A stretch of 64,000 nt of DNA, from the NCBI GenBank assembly GCA_963920765.1, contig OY987250.1, positions 11,524,409 through 11,588,408 of the forward strand, written 5' to 3'. Made by a program: the position numbers and the translations under genes. The notes under the pieces are model-generated. The model was not told the DNA's origin. It did not search any database and saw only the letters and a program-made list of their open reading frames with translations. This DNA comes from Ulota crispa. Lineage: Eukaryota > Streptophyta > Bryopsida > Orthotrichales > Orthotrichaceae. Below are positions 25,049-37,194 of the stretch, in pieces; position 1 is the first letter of the stretch, and every line of letters starts with the position of its first letter.

Positions 25049-28000
25049 ATGCCGGTGGCGGCATCAGCCATCTACTTTCTCAATCTCCGCGGCGATGTGC
25101 TCATCAATCGCCTCTACCGAGATGACGTCGGGTTCGTCTCTCTTCTTCCCTCTCTCGTTCTTCCCCTCTGCTAGGGTTAGGTACCAGAAGATGATTGATT
25201 GGGAGTGTTTGGTGTACGCAGGGGCAACATGGTGGACGCCTTTCGCACACACATTATGCACACGAAAGATCTGGGCACATGTCCCGTGCGGCAAATCGGA
25301 GGCTGCTCGTTTCTGTACATGCGCATCAGCAATGTTTACGTTGTCACTGTCGTGAGTAGCAATGCCAATGCTGCATGCGCCTTCAAGTTTGTGGTCGAGG
25401 TGTGTATGGCTAAACCCTAAACCTATCCATTTGTTTTTCTTTTAGATCCAACTATTTCTGTTCTCGTGTGTAGCGATCTTTAAACTGGCTAAAATTCTCA
25501 GGATTTTAAACAAGCATTTTTATATAGCTACAAAATATGTGAACATTCCAGTGTTAAATTTGAAAATTTGAGCTTTTTAGCAGTGGTTTTAGCCCACTTG
25601 AGCTAAAAGTGAAAATTATATTTGGGATCACTGCTCGTGTGTTAGTAAGGAATTTTATGGAAGCGGCTTTGTCAAAGTCAATTACAACAGGGGAATTGCA
25701 AGAGCTACACTAGAAAGTGCAATTGCTATTGACTATTCTAGGATTTATCTCAGTTGGAAACGTTTTGGCGCAACATTTGATTCATAACCTAATTTTCTAG
25801 CGTATTAAGGATGAACTGTATATGATATTTTGCTAACCTATTTTCTTATAAAATGATACTTCTAATTCAAACTTTACATCGAAAAAAGTAAAAACTTACG
25901 AGATTTGATCTTGTCTACAGTAATTGCACGTTTTTAGTTTAGTCTGTGGAGTGTGTGATTGGAGTTAGTGGCCCCGTGAGGTGCAGAACTGAAGATGCTC
26001 CAATTTTAGGGCAATTTTCAATGTGAAGTTGCAGGTTTTGACGGTATTGACCATAATGAAGTTTGGAGTGAATTGACTTTGAATTGGTTGATATCAGGCA
26101 GTTGCTCTCTTCAAGTCTTACTTCGGAGGTGCGTTTGATGAAGATGCGATCAGGAACAACTTTGTCCTCATCTACGAGCTTCTTGATGGTGCGAGAATTT
26201 GTGTGGAAAAGGGTTTAATTGTCTTCGTTTCTGATTAATTATATATAAAATTGCCTGAGAATCCGGTTATACCTGTTAACATTTCAACAAATCTTATGTA
26301 AGAGACATTTGACATTGCATAGGCCACTCAAGTAACAAGAAATCCTATGCTTTACTCGTCTTAAATAAATCGTTTTCTTTTTTTTGTTCACAGTCAAGTT
26401 AACACTAATCTAAGTAACAAGAATCAATGAGCATGAAAGTGGTACCTTCGCCCCTCCGATGTGGCATTCTAAAACTGAAAAAGTATCTTCGATATAAGAG
26501 GTTACAAGCTACCTCTTGAAGTGGATTCGATATTTATCTAAATTGTGTATTAAGGAGTCATAGATATAATGAATCATTTTGTGCTTGTTACTTCACCCTA
26601 CCTTGCTGAACCATTTTGCTCTTGATGTTGGTTTAAACTTTGTCGGCTAATGTTCAATCTCGTTAGCTTGGCATATGCAATGTTAAGTGCTCTAACTACA
26701 TTGATTTCCCAACTGTTGAAGATGTTTTGCTCTGGTTCCCGGCTACTTAGAGTAGCACACTTGTCGTTGGAATACCTCTTAATGGCACCTGGTTTAGCAT
26801 GTCATCGGCTGCAGTTTGATGCCTATAGTTGTTTTGTCAATGTACGTGCCTCACACATCATTGATATTATTCGTGCAGAGATCATGGACTTTGGGTACCC
26901 TCAAAACTTGTCTCCTGAGATTCTGAAGCTTTACATTACCCAACAAGGTGTTCGGTCTCCCTTTTCATCTAAGGTAGCACAATTTTCTTTACCTTCCCTG
27001 CAGGACTTTGTTGTTGCTTTCTGGAACAAATATAATATATATTTTGTCTGTGTCCCTGGTGTGTAGGGATCGTGCAGAATTTGTACCTTTTTATGAGTTT
27101 GCTTTATGTTCCTTTATCCCTCTTCTCAGGCTGCCGGTACCTATATTATTGTCTCCTTGCAGGCCTTAGATAACAGGCCCCCGGTGAATGCTACACTTCA
27201 AGTTACAGGAGCTGTGGGTTGGAGACGAGAAGGTCTTGTGTACAAGAAAAACGAGGTATGGACTGTCCTCCATAATATAGTGCTTAGCTTTTTTGAAGGA
27301 GCTTCAAGGTCAACATTATGCTCCACTTGATAGACTGTGAAGAGCTATAATGAGATTTTTACACGATGTACTTAGCTAGTGGACTTTTGATTGTGCAGGT
27401 CTTTCTGGACATTGTGGAAAGTGTCAACCTCCTCATGTCTCAGAAGGGTAAGTGTGGAGGGTTTTCAGACTCTCTGGTGGGTCTTTCTAGAATTCAGGTT
27501 GAGTAGTTTGCATGGGTTCTTTTCTTAGTGGGGAGGTTTGACGAGTCATAACTGGGCTTGATAGTCAAAGCTTCTTAAGTACTAGTTGAATTTCTAGTTG
27601 CAAGGAGGACCTCTTTTTAAAGTTTCTTCTGAAATGCTTCTACTTTTCTCACGAGTTTTGACTCCACGCAACATGACTATGCTGCTGAATGACATATTAA
27701 TATAACGTCTGGTTTGGCAGGAACTACTCTGCGCTGTGATGTCACTGGTAAAATCCTAATGAAGTGCTTCCTTACGGGGATGCCGGATCTAAAGCTGGGG
27801 CTTAACGATAAAATTGGATTGGAAAAAGAATCTCAAGCGAAGGCTCGGCCATCAAGAAGGTTGATTGCACATCTCTCTTTTGTATACAAAGATTCGGTCT
27901 TGTAAACCAGCTCTTGAATGATGTTACTTCCTTTAGAGTTTTGCATTTGCTTGGATTCACAAGGCATCTGTTAATAACCCTTGAGTGCTCTTAAATTTGA

Positions 28001-30460
28001 CAGTGGGAAGACTATTGAACTTGACGATGTCACATTCCATCAGTGTGTGAATCTTACAAGATTTAATTCTGAGAAGACAGTCAGTTTTGTTCCACCTGAT
28101 GGAGAATTTGAGCTAATGAAGTAAGTTACTTGGCTATGTGCTCTTTGCTAGGAATTTATTGTGTTTAGTTCATTTAGATAGTTGCCAATCTAAGTTCTCA
28201 TTTTTAGTTGCCTAAGCTTCTTTCGAGTAGAATTTTCATTTTTTCTAGAACGTATTTTGATTGGATCTTAAGTATTTCTTTTGGTACTGGATATGAAGGA
28301 GACTAAATTCTTCTATATACTATTTTTTGGCTAAGAAAAAATTGGATGGGTGCTCTCAATATTGCGCAGGTATCGGATCACAGAGGGTATCAATCTACCT
28401 TTCCGGGTACTGCCTAGTATCAAGGAGTTGGGTCGAACCCGACTAGAGGTCAACGTTAAGGTAAGCTAGTTATAGAATAGGTGCTCTTAGATTGTGGGTG
28501 CTTTGTACCAAGTTTAGCCAGTTTCTTCCTGGTAATAGTTAGTGTACATGACGCTTATCTTGACGTTGGTTAAAAATATTGGAACAGGTCAAGAGTGTTT
28601 TTGGGGCCAAAATGTTTGCACTTGGAGTTATGGTGAAGGTGCCAGTTCCCAAGCATACAGCAAAGGCTAGTTTCCAGGTGACCTCTGGACGAGCGAAGTA
28701 TAATGCAGCAACTGACTGCTTGATATGGAAGTAAGCAACTTTTATAACTGGTTAAACTAAGTCCGCTCAGAATGTTTTTCTTTCAATAGCATGTTGCGGT
28801 TGTATTGCAAGCTAAATCATTGCCTTTATTCCGATTTGTCGTGGGTCGTTGGTTGCGTGCAGGGTGAGAAAATTTCCCGGACAAACTGAATTGACAATGA
28901 GTGCTGAAGTGGAGCTGATATCCACGATGGTTGAAAAAAGGTCTTGGGTCAGACCACCCATTCAGATGGAGTTTCAGGTTTGTGACTGCCGTTGTTGGAT
29001 AGCTCCTAAAATGCTCAAGCTTGAAATGGAAAGTTCACTTTGGAAGCTAACAGTTAAGAGTAATAACTTTTATTACATATTTCTATCATAAATAAATGTA
29101 GGATATGTTTCTTCCTTCACATTTTGTTGCTTTCCTTGGAGCTTCTTGTAGATATGGAAGCAGTCGCTTTTAGCCAGTAGCCATGTAGGGATTAAGCTTA
29201 AAAGGGTGTTGGTTTTGGACAAAACTGAGATTAATGTTGACGTCTGAAAGAAGATGTTAAGCATGATGATTAAAAGTCATCTATATGGTTTAATTTGAAA
29301 AAACAAGCACCCAAATTAATTTAGAAGCTTTAAATTCAAGAATTCTGCAAATACGTACTTTTTGTTTTTTGTGATCAACTCTTGGTGATATGCTATAATT
29401 CTGAAGTTACCACCGTGGTATAATAATTGTATGTTCACACTTGATGTGTGGAGTGTCTTAGCGAAGTGAATCTAGTCTATCGGTGTACCTAATTTCACCC
29501 CTTAGGCCCTCATTCACATGCTCTTGACACTTAATCTGAACACAATCTAGGTCTACTACTTTTTATGTTTGATTTATTGTAAGTTTTTATTCTTTTCAAA
29601 GAATATTGTGTCTACATCAGCATTTCGATTCCTCAGTTTTTAGGAAAGCATATAGTGCAGTTCCTGACTATACAAATGAAAAACCAGCTTTATTTTTGTT
29701 TTGGGGATGTGTTCTCCGAAAATATTTTCGCTTGGATGATTACGATTTAAATAGGATGGGTAGGACAAGTATGTCTTTCTAGGCGTTTGGGAGTGAAGAC
29801 ACAGCTGAGAATTCTTTGTACCCTTTTTGGTCAAAGAGATCCTTGAATTTTTTCCAGCTTTCAGATGAAGGGTCTTACCCCGAGCATTAAATCATTAATT
29901 CTAGAAATAATTGTGTATATGGATGCAAGGTTCTGAAGTTCTGTTTCTGTTTTGGTTCTATCACAGGTTCCCATGTTCACTGCTTCCGGCCTCCGTGTTC
30001 GCTTTTTGAAGGTGAGTTTCTTATTTTAGCGATTCACACTGTGTTTCATATCCCAACTCTCCAAATCCAATGCAAGTCCCAGGTTGAATGCCAGATCCCA
30101 AACAGAGTTGTCATAAAGGGTAAAAAGAAATACTAAAGAAATCCTTGAATATCAAAAGCAAAGAAGTGTTGGGACTTTGCTTGGGTGCAACAAAAATTGA
30201 GACTCAACTTGGGAACTAAGTTTCACTTTGTGAAATAGGATTTAGGACAAAGTGTGAAGCTACAAGTACCTATTTTTAGATACATAATATGATTTACCCC
30301 TAATCTAACAATGCCCTGTAACATTAGTACAAAGCTTTCAAGAAATTTGCTATTTCTAAGCGGTTGTTATGTATTTCAGGTATGGGAGAAAAGTGGCTAC
30401 AGCACTGTCGAATGGGTTCGCTACATTACAAGGGCTGGTTCGTATGAAATCCGATGCTGA
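25049..30460 (+). CDS. AP2M: AP-2 complex subunit mu (clathrin adaptor medium chain)
   Basis: Thirteen coding exons: 25049-25131, 25222-25399, 26098-26188, 26879-26973, 27163-27255, 27399-27447, 27721-27859, 28004-28120, 28370-28460, 28588-28730, 28863-28977, 29967-30011 and 30380-30460. Phases agree throughout and give 439 residues, essentially the length of Arabidopsis AP2M. The N-terminal longin-like region starts [18 protein letters not shown]; the mu homology domain follows from about residue 170, including [16 protein letters not shown], and the protein ends in [15 protein letters not shown]. In AP-2 the mu subunit binds YxxPhi cargo signals and phosphoinositides for endocytosis at the plasma membrane. 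[10 protein letters not shown] and the match along the whole chain distinguish it from AP-1 mu. No breaks were seen. Confidence 0.96.
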
Positions 30461-31086
30461 TACTTGCCATTTGAGTTGTAGATGATTAGAACTAGATTTT
30501 TAGCTGGTTGTTCCAGAAAATTTATTGATATTGTTTTTTTTAGTCCACTGTTGCAATATATTGTAGGATATTCAGTTGTGCAATTCCTAGCTTGCAGTTT
30601 GGCCCACATATTCTGGGTCTTCATATGTGTTGGTAGATCCTTGCTATTCAAGTGCTAACTCCTCTTTCACTATTTCGAAATTGGCTGCCAACTTTGTTAG
30701 GTGTTGGTAGCTCTGTATATGTATTTATAATATCCGATAAATGCACGTCTTGGCGTAGATTTGGTGTCACATGGTTGTATTTCTAACGCTGCTCACTCCT
30801 TTTTACATTAAGCTTACAGTGTCAATCATAAATCGAGTACTGTTTCACAACCTTCATATTTGGCTGAAATTTTCAATCACCTTCGTATGTAAACGATCCG
30901 TATATGCATACATCCAGTTGCGTCTATGGATGAAAAATCTTATCCTCGTAAGGATCAGGAATTCCCAAAGATTTGCTGCCAAATTCATGACATATATACC
31001 GAATTTAGATTGCCCGTTCTGAGTGTACTCCAAAGCTCTATCTCAATTTAGTGGTTCTTTTGGTTCGTTACATAGCTTTTCTTGTG
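30461..31086. other. 3' region of AP-2 mu gene and spacer
   Basis: The first 200-300 bases downstream of the stop codon are the likely 3' untranslated region. No polyadenylation site was assigned with confidence. Nothing else was found. Confidence 0.4.
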
Positions 31087-31595
31087 TAAGGTAGGAGCAC
31101 CAATAAGCGTGAAACTAAGGGTTTTGGGTAGGAAAATCAGTTGATTAACTTTGAAAAAAATAACGTTTAGTTAGGAAGAGGAAAATTAAAAAATATTGAC
31201 ATCAATTGAAAAGGTCGAATTGCAAGCATTTGTTCACAAAGATTTTTCAAAGTCCTAAATCAATGAAAATGTACACTTGTGTGTAGGAGATGTTTTTAGT
31301 GTGCTCATATGCTCATAATACTAACTTGAGTTCTTAAATAGTGAGGTGGGGCACTCAAATTGTCATGTTAATCACCCAAAACCGCCATTTTGTCATCCAA
31401 AACCATTGCTTTGTCATCCAGAACCATTGCTTTGTCATCCAAAACCATTGCTTTGTCATCCAAAACCATTGCTTTGTCATCCATAACCATCACTTTGTCA
31501 CCTATAACCAATTTTTTTAATTGTTAGTCACTGACATTAGTGATACAAGTAGTATCAAGGATGGGGACACTATTAGTGAGGACTGCTCCTACCAT
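31087..31595. mobile_element. MITE family B copy 2, short minisatellite
   Basis: The left end TAAGGTAGGAGCACCAATAA and the following roughly 280 bases match the reverse complement of the family B element at 23239-24700 and the direct strand of 34854-35263. The right end (CTGCTCCTACCATA) is more degraded. Inside, at about 31375-31510, lie six imperfect units of a 21-bp repeat (core CATCCAAAACCATTGCTTTG), the complement-side counterpart of the large minisatellite. Confidence 0.72.
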
Positions 31596-33119
31596 ATATT
31601 TTGAGTGAGTTATTTTGGGAATCATACCTACTTAGTTGGTTGCCTTAAGGAGCAAAAGCATTAAGGTTGTACTCTTGAAAACCGCCCATGTAAGGGCTCA
31701 TCCCTCTTTTTCATGGTTTTCCGTGGATGGGAGGATTTTTAGTTCATTTTTCAAACAAAGAGAAATAGACGCAGGATGCAACATAAATTGTTTCATATTT
31801 TTTGAAGCATTTTTTATTTACTTATGAATTTTCAAAGTGCATGTGTCATAGGTACCTTTTAATGACCTTAGACCTTCCAAGAACCATTCACTTGCAAGTT
31901 ATGAAGAGATTTGGGGGAGCAAGGAGAATGATTGACTCTTGCAATTAAAATCACCTTTTCTTTCATGCATTCAATGAATTATAAGAGGCCAATTTAAAAA
32001 CCACCAATGCACCATTTCACAAACGGTTCAAAATGTGCGGACTGTTTATGAGTGTACTACCTTAGGCCACAGTGTTGGTTGAGGGGTAGACACTGATAAT
32101 CTCAATATGCTCATCAAATTGTGACACATGGTGGTAGGTCAATTTTGATTTGGGATTGTTTGATTACTTTTGAGCTAGGTACTTGGTGTTACATTGAAGG
32201 TAAGATGGAGCAATTTTCTTACAAAATATGTCAAGAGCTTACTTGTGGAGAATCGTACAAAATGACAACTTAAATCTTGATAGAATAGATTTTCAATTAC
32301 GTTAATTTCAAGCATACAACAAAAAGCACCCAAATATGGCTCTCTTCACAACCATTTGAACACCTTGAAAAACCAATACAATTTTAAAGTTGTCTAATAG
32401 AACATTTTTGGGCAAATTTCAAACAAACATTTTAGTCAAATCACTTTATCAAGGCTCCAAGATTGTCTTCCCCTTGTTGTTGTCCTCAATATCTTTTCAA
32501 ATTACTCCAAGACCAAGAGAAGTTCAAGAGGTATGAGAATATGTATGCAAAATTAACTCTAGCTTTTATATGAGTTAATGAAAGACAATGATAATTTGCA
32601 AAAGATTTGTGATCTTATATTCAAGATGTTACTAGACAAATTATTGAAGCTATGAAGACTTGTTGATATAGCTTCGTATTTTATTAGCAAATTGACATGC
32701 AACTTACGATAGATATATAAGATCGTACACAATGTTACTCCCAATTTTCAAATCCGTGAAGCAATAAGTTATTTTAATTTCTTGCCTTTGCCAATGAAAG
32801 TTCATGGCATAGATAGTTTACTTAGTTTTGATAAATATTGTACATTGTTTGATTCACATGTTTTACTCAGGAGGAGTCAACATAAGTAATCTAAATGCAG
32901 TATTGCAAAATCTAGCACAAAGCGCAACAAGTACATATCGATTTTGTAAGCAACATTTCCGAGGCAAAAAAAAAAACGGGTCACACTACCAAAAAGCACA
33001 AAATGTACACATATAAACGTTCACAACAAGTACAGTGCGCATTTGGAAGCACCACATACACAAATTCAAAACACATAGAAGTTTTATCGATCCTAAACCA
33101 AGACCAAATTGCAGAAAAC
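31596..33119. other. AT-rich intergenic spacer
   Basis: No gene or element boundary could be supported. Short open frames are isolated and resemble AT-rich noise. Confidence 0.45.
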
Positions 33120-33970
33120 CACCTGGGTGACCGTCTTTGTACATTTTTCAACCATATCTTGCAGATCCTCGTAAGTCACTAGACTTCTTAGATGAAAACA
33201 TAAAATACAAATATAAATATAAAAAAACCAACGTAAATCGAAACAACTAAAACAGTCAAATACTCAAAAAGAAAAAAACCAATTTCTTTGATTGTACCTC
33301 TGGTTATGTTAGTTGTTTCCACCTTGAATACAACCTCCTCAAGTCCATCTCTCCATGATATGCTTCTCACTAGGCTGTGGGTTCACTCAGCATAAACTTG
33401 AGAGACCGAGATGAAGAAGCCGAAGCTAAGTGTGTACTTATATGATTTATGCACAGTGGCCAACAAATCCAAAAGCTTAAGAGTAGTTCTAGATGACAGA
33501 GAACGTTACTTTGCACTCACATCACATGTTGCAGGTTCTCATGATCTCACAATCCACTTACAAAACTTGTTAAATTTTAATTCTTGCCTGTCCAAAATCA
33601 AAAGAATTGCTTGAATGAAGAAAAACAGAAGTAAAGCAAGTCTCAAACTGCCAGATCCTTTAGCTACATGCCGATGATCACTGACCTTTGCATCGAAAGA
33701 GAGAACGACGAAAACGCACAAGAGCTTCATACGTAATGACCAAAAATTCGTCTCTACAGAATTGGCTCTTGTACACAAGCTGATTCCTCACAGTTCCATA
33801 ACGATCTACCAAAAATCACATTCCTACAAGATGGCTAGTCTCGCAATTGCTATCCTCTACCTGAATAGCAATTTCCAAAGAGAGCAGCTCTTGAGCAACA
33901 TCGAGAAAGTTCGCCAACATCTCTTACTCCCACATGAACAGCAAATTTGTGTTCTTTATGTGACATCAAC
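33120..33970 (-). pseudogene. Possible eroded exons of an unknown gene
   Basis: On the minus strand several short stretches read like spliced coding sequence: MLANFLDVAQELLSLEIAIQ ending at a GTAGAG donor near 33870, DEFLVITYEALVRFRRSLF following an AG near 33757, LVRSISWRDGLEEVVFKVET near 33300-33375, and YEDLQDMVEKCTKTVTQV near 33125-33180. The pieces could not be joined into one continuous frame and stops interrupt the gaps. No family was recognised. It may be a decayed gene fragment or coincidence. Confidence 0.2.
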
Positions 33971-34106
33971 CTAAGCCTCATTCTCACTTTCACGTGAAAA
34001 ATACCTTGAGCCCTGCATCTGTAGAAACCTCACAAACATAGTAATGGTTGAAATGTACCGTATCTTGGCAGATAGGATGAAGGCTTCAGTCAGCCCACAA
34101 CACTAG

Positions 34107-34440
34107 TAAAGTAGGAGGTTCTAAAAGCGCTCAGGTTTTAAAACCGCCCACCTTCTCTCAAATGTATTCCATTTATACATGCTGTTCTTCATAGTCTTCA
34201 ACAATGTACAAGCAGTGTACATTTAAGTAGGAGGTGGGTGGTTTCAGAGCCCTGTGCCACTTCAACTTCAAAATTTCATAACTAATTTCACAAAGCTCCA
34301 AAAAAACATGAAACAGCTTGGGTTAGATGCAAATTCCTCTTGTCTTTCAAGGGAAATTTACTGATTTTCTTTTTGAAGTTTCATCTCCCCAAAATTCAGT
34401 TTCAGCCCTTAGATGGTCGGTTTATGAACCTCCTACCTTA
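34107..34440. mobile_element. MITE family A, copy 2
   Basis: The ends are TAAAGTAGGAGGTTC and, as reverse complement of the right, TAAGGTAGGAGGTTCATAAA. The interior aligns along its length with 8288-8615 and 62285-62613, including TTCATAACTAATTTCACAAA and the internal inverted repeat around AAATGTA/TACATTT. No coding capacity. Confidence 0.83.
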
Positions 34441-34853
34441 ATCAACTCTTACCGCCGGTTCTCCAGCACTCGCAAAAAGCTTCAAAAGTAATGCAAATAT
34501 CAAAGTTTATGGCAGCAAACACACGGGACCCCTATCCATGCAAATTTCTCACGTGTTTTGCAAAATGACACGCACGATCTTAGACCTAAAATTGCATACA
34601 GAAGCATACATTCAAGTGCAGAACACAGAGACACATCATCCAGAATGCATGCCGAGCTGCACGGCAACGAAAACCTAGTCAAGGGTAAAGATACTATAGC
34701 CATTAAGGACCTGATCCCGTTTCCTATACTCATCCCTGTTAAAAAACGATTATAGTGACACAAACAGGATCTACATAACTAATATAAATCGCATTTGTAG
34801 TCATCACGTAATCATGACCTAAAGGAGCAACAGCAATCGCAAAGAACAGTAGA
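34441..34853. other. Spacer between two MITEs
   Basis: No gene or element was recognised. The composition is slightly less AT-rich than surrounding spacer and short open frames occur on both strands without support. Confidence 0.4.
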
Positions 34854-35263
34854 TAAGGTAGGCGCACCCATAAGCGTGGAAATAAGGGTTTTGGAGTAGG
34901 TAAAAAAATTGACTAACTTTGAAAAAAATACAGTAAGTTAGGAAGTGGAAACTAAAAATATTGGCATCAATTTCAAGGTTCCAGCTGCAAGCATTTGTTC
35001 ACAAAGATTTTTCAAAATCCAAAATCACTGAAATTGTAGGACCCATGTGTAAGAGATGCTAATCACAAGACTTGTTGGTTCTTAAATAATGAGATGGGTA
35101 CTCAAAACCTCATGCTAGGCACCCACAACCATCACTTCATCACCCATAACCATCACTCAATCACCCACAACCATTTGTTTTTTTATGGGTTAGCCCCTGC
35201 TAGCCCCTGCCACTGTCAGGTGGCGGCCATGGGGACACAGCGCTTATGGGTGCGCCTACCTTA
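34854..35263. mobile_element. MITE family B copy 3, intact 24-bp inverted ends
   Basis: TAAGGTAGGCGCACCCATAA at the left is repeated exactly as reverse complement at the right, and the match extends through AGCG, giving a perfect terminal repeat of about 24 bases in a 410-bp element. TA lies at both junctions. The interior holds about three imperfect 21-bp units (core CACCCATAACCATCACT) at 35120-35185 and matches the other family B copies. It appears to have inserted at the left edge of a tandemly repeated segment. Confidence 0.88.
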
Positions 35264-36150
35264 TAGGGTTTTTCTCAGGCAACAGCACGACAAAGAAACT
35301 AATGAGCTACGTGTTTATTTCGAAAGAAGCAGAATGCCGTTGGATCCTACACCAACACACTACATGAAGACCTCGGAGGTACTCAAAGGTATTGATTAAT
35401 GACTATCTCAGATTCAGGATGGCATTGAGCTCTGAAACCCTAAATTATCGTGAGAGAAGAAAACCAGCTAAGAATTGCGAACCTGCAAACCCTAAAACGG
35501 TCTTTCACTGACTGATTTACTTTTGGTATCCTTCGTTCGGCTCATCATGCAAACCCTAAAATGATCTTTCACTGATTAGGGGTTTTTCATGGACAAAAGC
35601 ACGACAGAGAAACTAATGAGCTACACGTTTATTTCAAAAGAAGCAGAATGCCGTCGGATCCTACACCAACACACTTCATGGAAACCTCAAAGATACTCAA
35701 AGGACTTAAAAGTCACTATCTGAGAGAGCTCTGAAACCCTAATTTATCGTGAGAGAAGAAAACCAGCTAAAAATTGCGAACCCCTGCAAACCCTAAAATG
35801 TCCTTTCACTGACTGATTCACTTTTGGTATCCTTCGTTCGGCTCATCATGCAAACCCTAAAATGGTCTTTCACTGATTAGGTTTTTTCACGGACAAAAGC
35901 ACGACAGAGAAACTAACGAGCTACATGTTTATTTTGAAAGGAACAGAATGCCGTTGGATCCTACACCAACACACTACATGAAGACCTCGGAGGTACCAAT
36001 GACTATCTGAGATTCAGGATGGTATTGAGCTCTGAAACCCTAAATTATCGTGAGAGAAGAAACCTAGATAAGAATTGCGAACCTGCAAACCCTAAAATGG
36101 TCTTTCACTGACTGATTTACTTTTGGTATCCGTCGTTCGGCTCATCGTCC
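35264..36150. repeat. About 300-bp tandem triplication including a gene 3' end
   Basis: Three tandem copies with spacing of 299-301 bp lie side by side. Landmarks are GGATCCTACACCAACACAC (one per copy) and TACTTTTGGTATCC at 35518, 35819 and 36118. The third copy runs into the small gene at 36117-36542: its last codons and stop are the landmark. The two outer copies carry the terminal 30 or so coding bases but no further gene sequence, so the duplications arose at the 3' end of that gene. Confidence 0.88.
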
Positions 36151-36542
36151 ATGTGATACGCCGTTCCCATCACGTACTGCCGTCCGTTGCCAGGCGTAGG
36201 CGGCAAACCCTCGAGCTCAGCAGTCAACACCACAGGATCCATCTCTTGCACGGTCGTCTTCACATTCCGCTTCCTGTCTCGCGTGTAGTACTTGATGTCG
36301 AACACCTTGTCGGTCTCCGCGTGAGGGATGGCAGGTCGCACGGGAATGGAGGCGGGAGCAATTTTGCGGTAGTCTTTGGCTTGAGGGACCGATTCCAGAA
36401 ACTCCGACGTCGCGGTCGGGCCCGTGACGGACCACGGCTTCACCACTTTTTGGAGGAACGATTTGGCTGTGCCCACGGGGTCCTCCGGTACCAGCTTCCT
36501 CACCTTCCCCACCACGTCCTTGGGAATGATCTTGCTCGCCAT
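36117..36542 (-). CDS. Small conserved-type protein of unknown function
   Basis: A single exon from ATG at 36542 (MASKIIPKDVVGKV) to TAA at 36117 encodes 141 residues. The start is chosen for its GCAGCGATGG context; the frame stays open upstream to another ATG at 36791, which would add about 83 Ser/Arg-rich residues. The protein is basic at the N-terminus, has no signal peptide or membrane helix, and holds motifs that look conserved: KLVPEDPVGTAKSFL, VFDIKYYTRDRKRNVK and a proline-rich PPTPGNGRQY near the end. The sequence resembles small uncharacterised plant proteins, perhaps organellar, but no family was recognised with certainty. Its GC content is far higher than the surroundings. Its 3' end has been duplicated in tandem downstream. 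Confidence 0.8.
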   Translation of the reverse strand: MASKIIPKDVVGKVRKLVPEDPVGTAKSFLQKVVKPWSVTGPTATSEFLESVPQAKDYRKIAPASIPVRPAIPHAETDKVFDIKYYTRDRKRNVKTTVQEMDPVVLTAELEGLPPTPGNGRQYVMGTAYHMDDEPNDGYQK

Positions 36543-36819
36543 CGCTGCGACACGCACCGCAACGCTCTGTGAGGAATTGTTGTGAATTGCGCAACCTGAT
36601 TTGGGGGCGAGGAGCGTTGTGTTGGAAGGGGTCAGTGTGAACGCGCTACTCGTATTTGGAGACGGGCACCGAAGCCCGTGTATATTTTCATCCATCCGGA
36701 ATCTCGCCCTCCGTCGTGGCAAGAAACTTGTATTCGTTGCAGTCGACCGTTTTAGGGTAACCGAAACCCGAGGCCCATCAAGGTTTACCACGGGCAGAGA
36801 AAAGAAATTCTCATAAGGT

Positions 36820-36960
36820 GTACATTTTTGAAAGCAAGTTTCGGTCTAAGGAAAAATTCTCAAGTCTAAGTCAAACGTACATTTTTGAAAGCAAGTTTCG
36901 GTCTAAGGAAAAATTCTCAAGTCTAAGTCAAACGTACATTTTTGAAAGCAAACTCTTGTC
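36820..36960. repeat. 57-bp tandem repeat, about 2.5 units
   Basis: The unit beginning GTACATTTTTGAAAGCAA starts at 36820, 36877 and 36934; the third copy is partial. The first two are almost identical. It lies just upstream of the small minus-strand gene, in the likely promoter region. The period is a multiple of three, so an open frame crosses it, but this frame has no protein support. Confidence 0.9.
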
Positions 36961-37194
36961 TAGAGTCTGGAAGGTTCAGGAATGTTATTCAACTTTTGTA
37001 AAGCTTGAGGCTAGAGGTCTAAGCTTGGACCCCTCTAGCCCCCAATGTAAATTGGCCCTTGGCCCTCCATATGGCTGTGTACCCTTATTGTCTGTGGACA
37101 ATGGTCTACTAATGAATGTTTTGTTAATTTTGAGAATGCAAAATCTTTGAATCAATAGAATTAAAAATCTAACACTGTGAATTTTGTTATGCCA

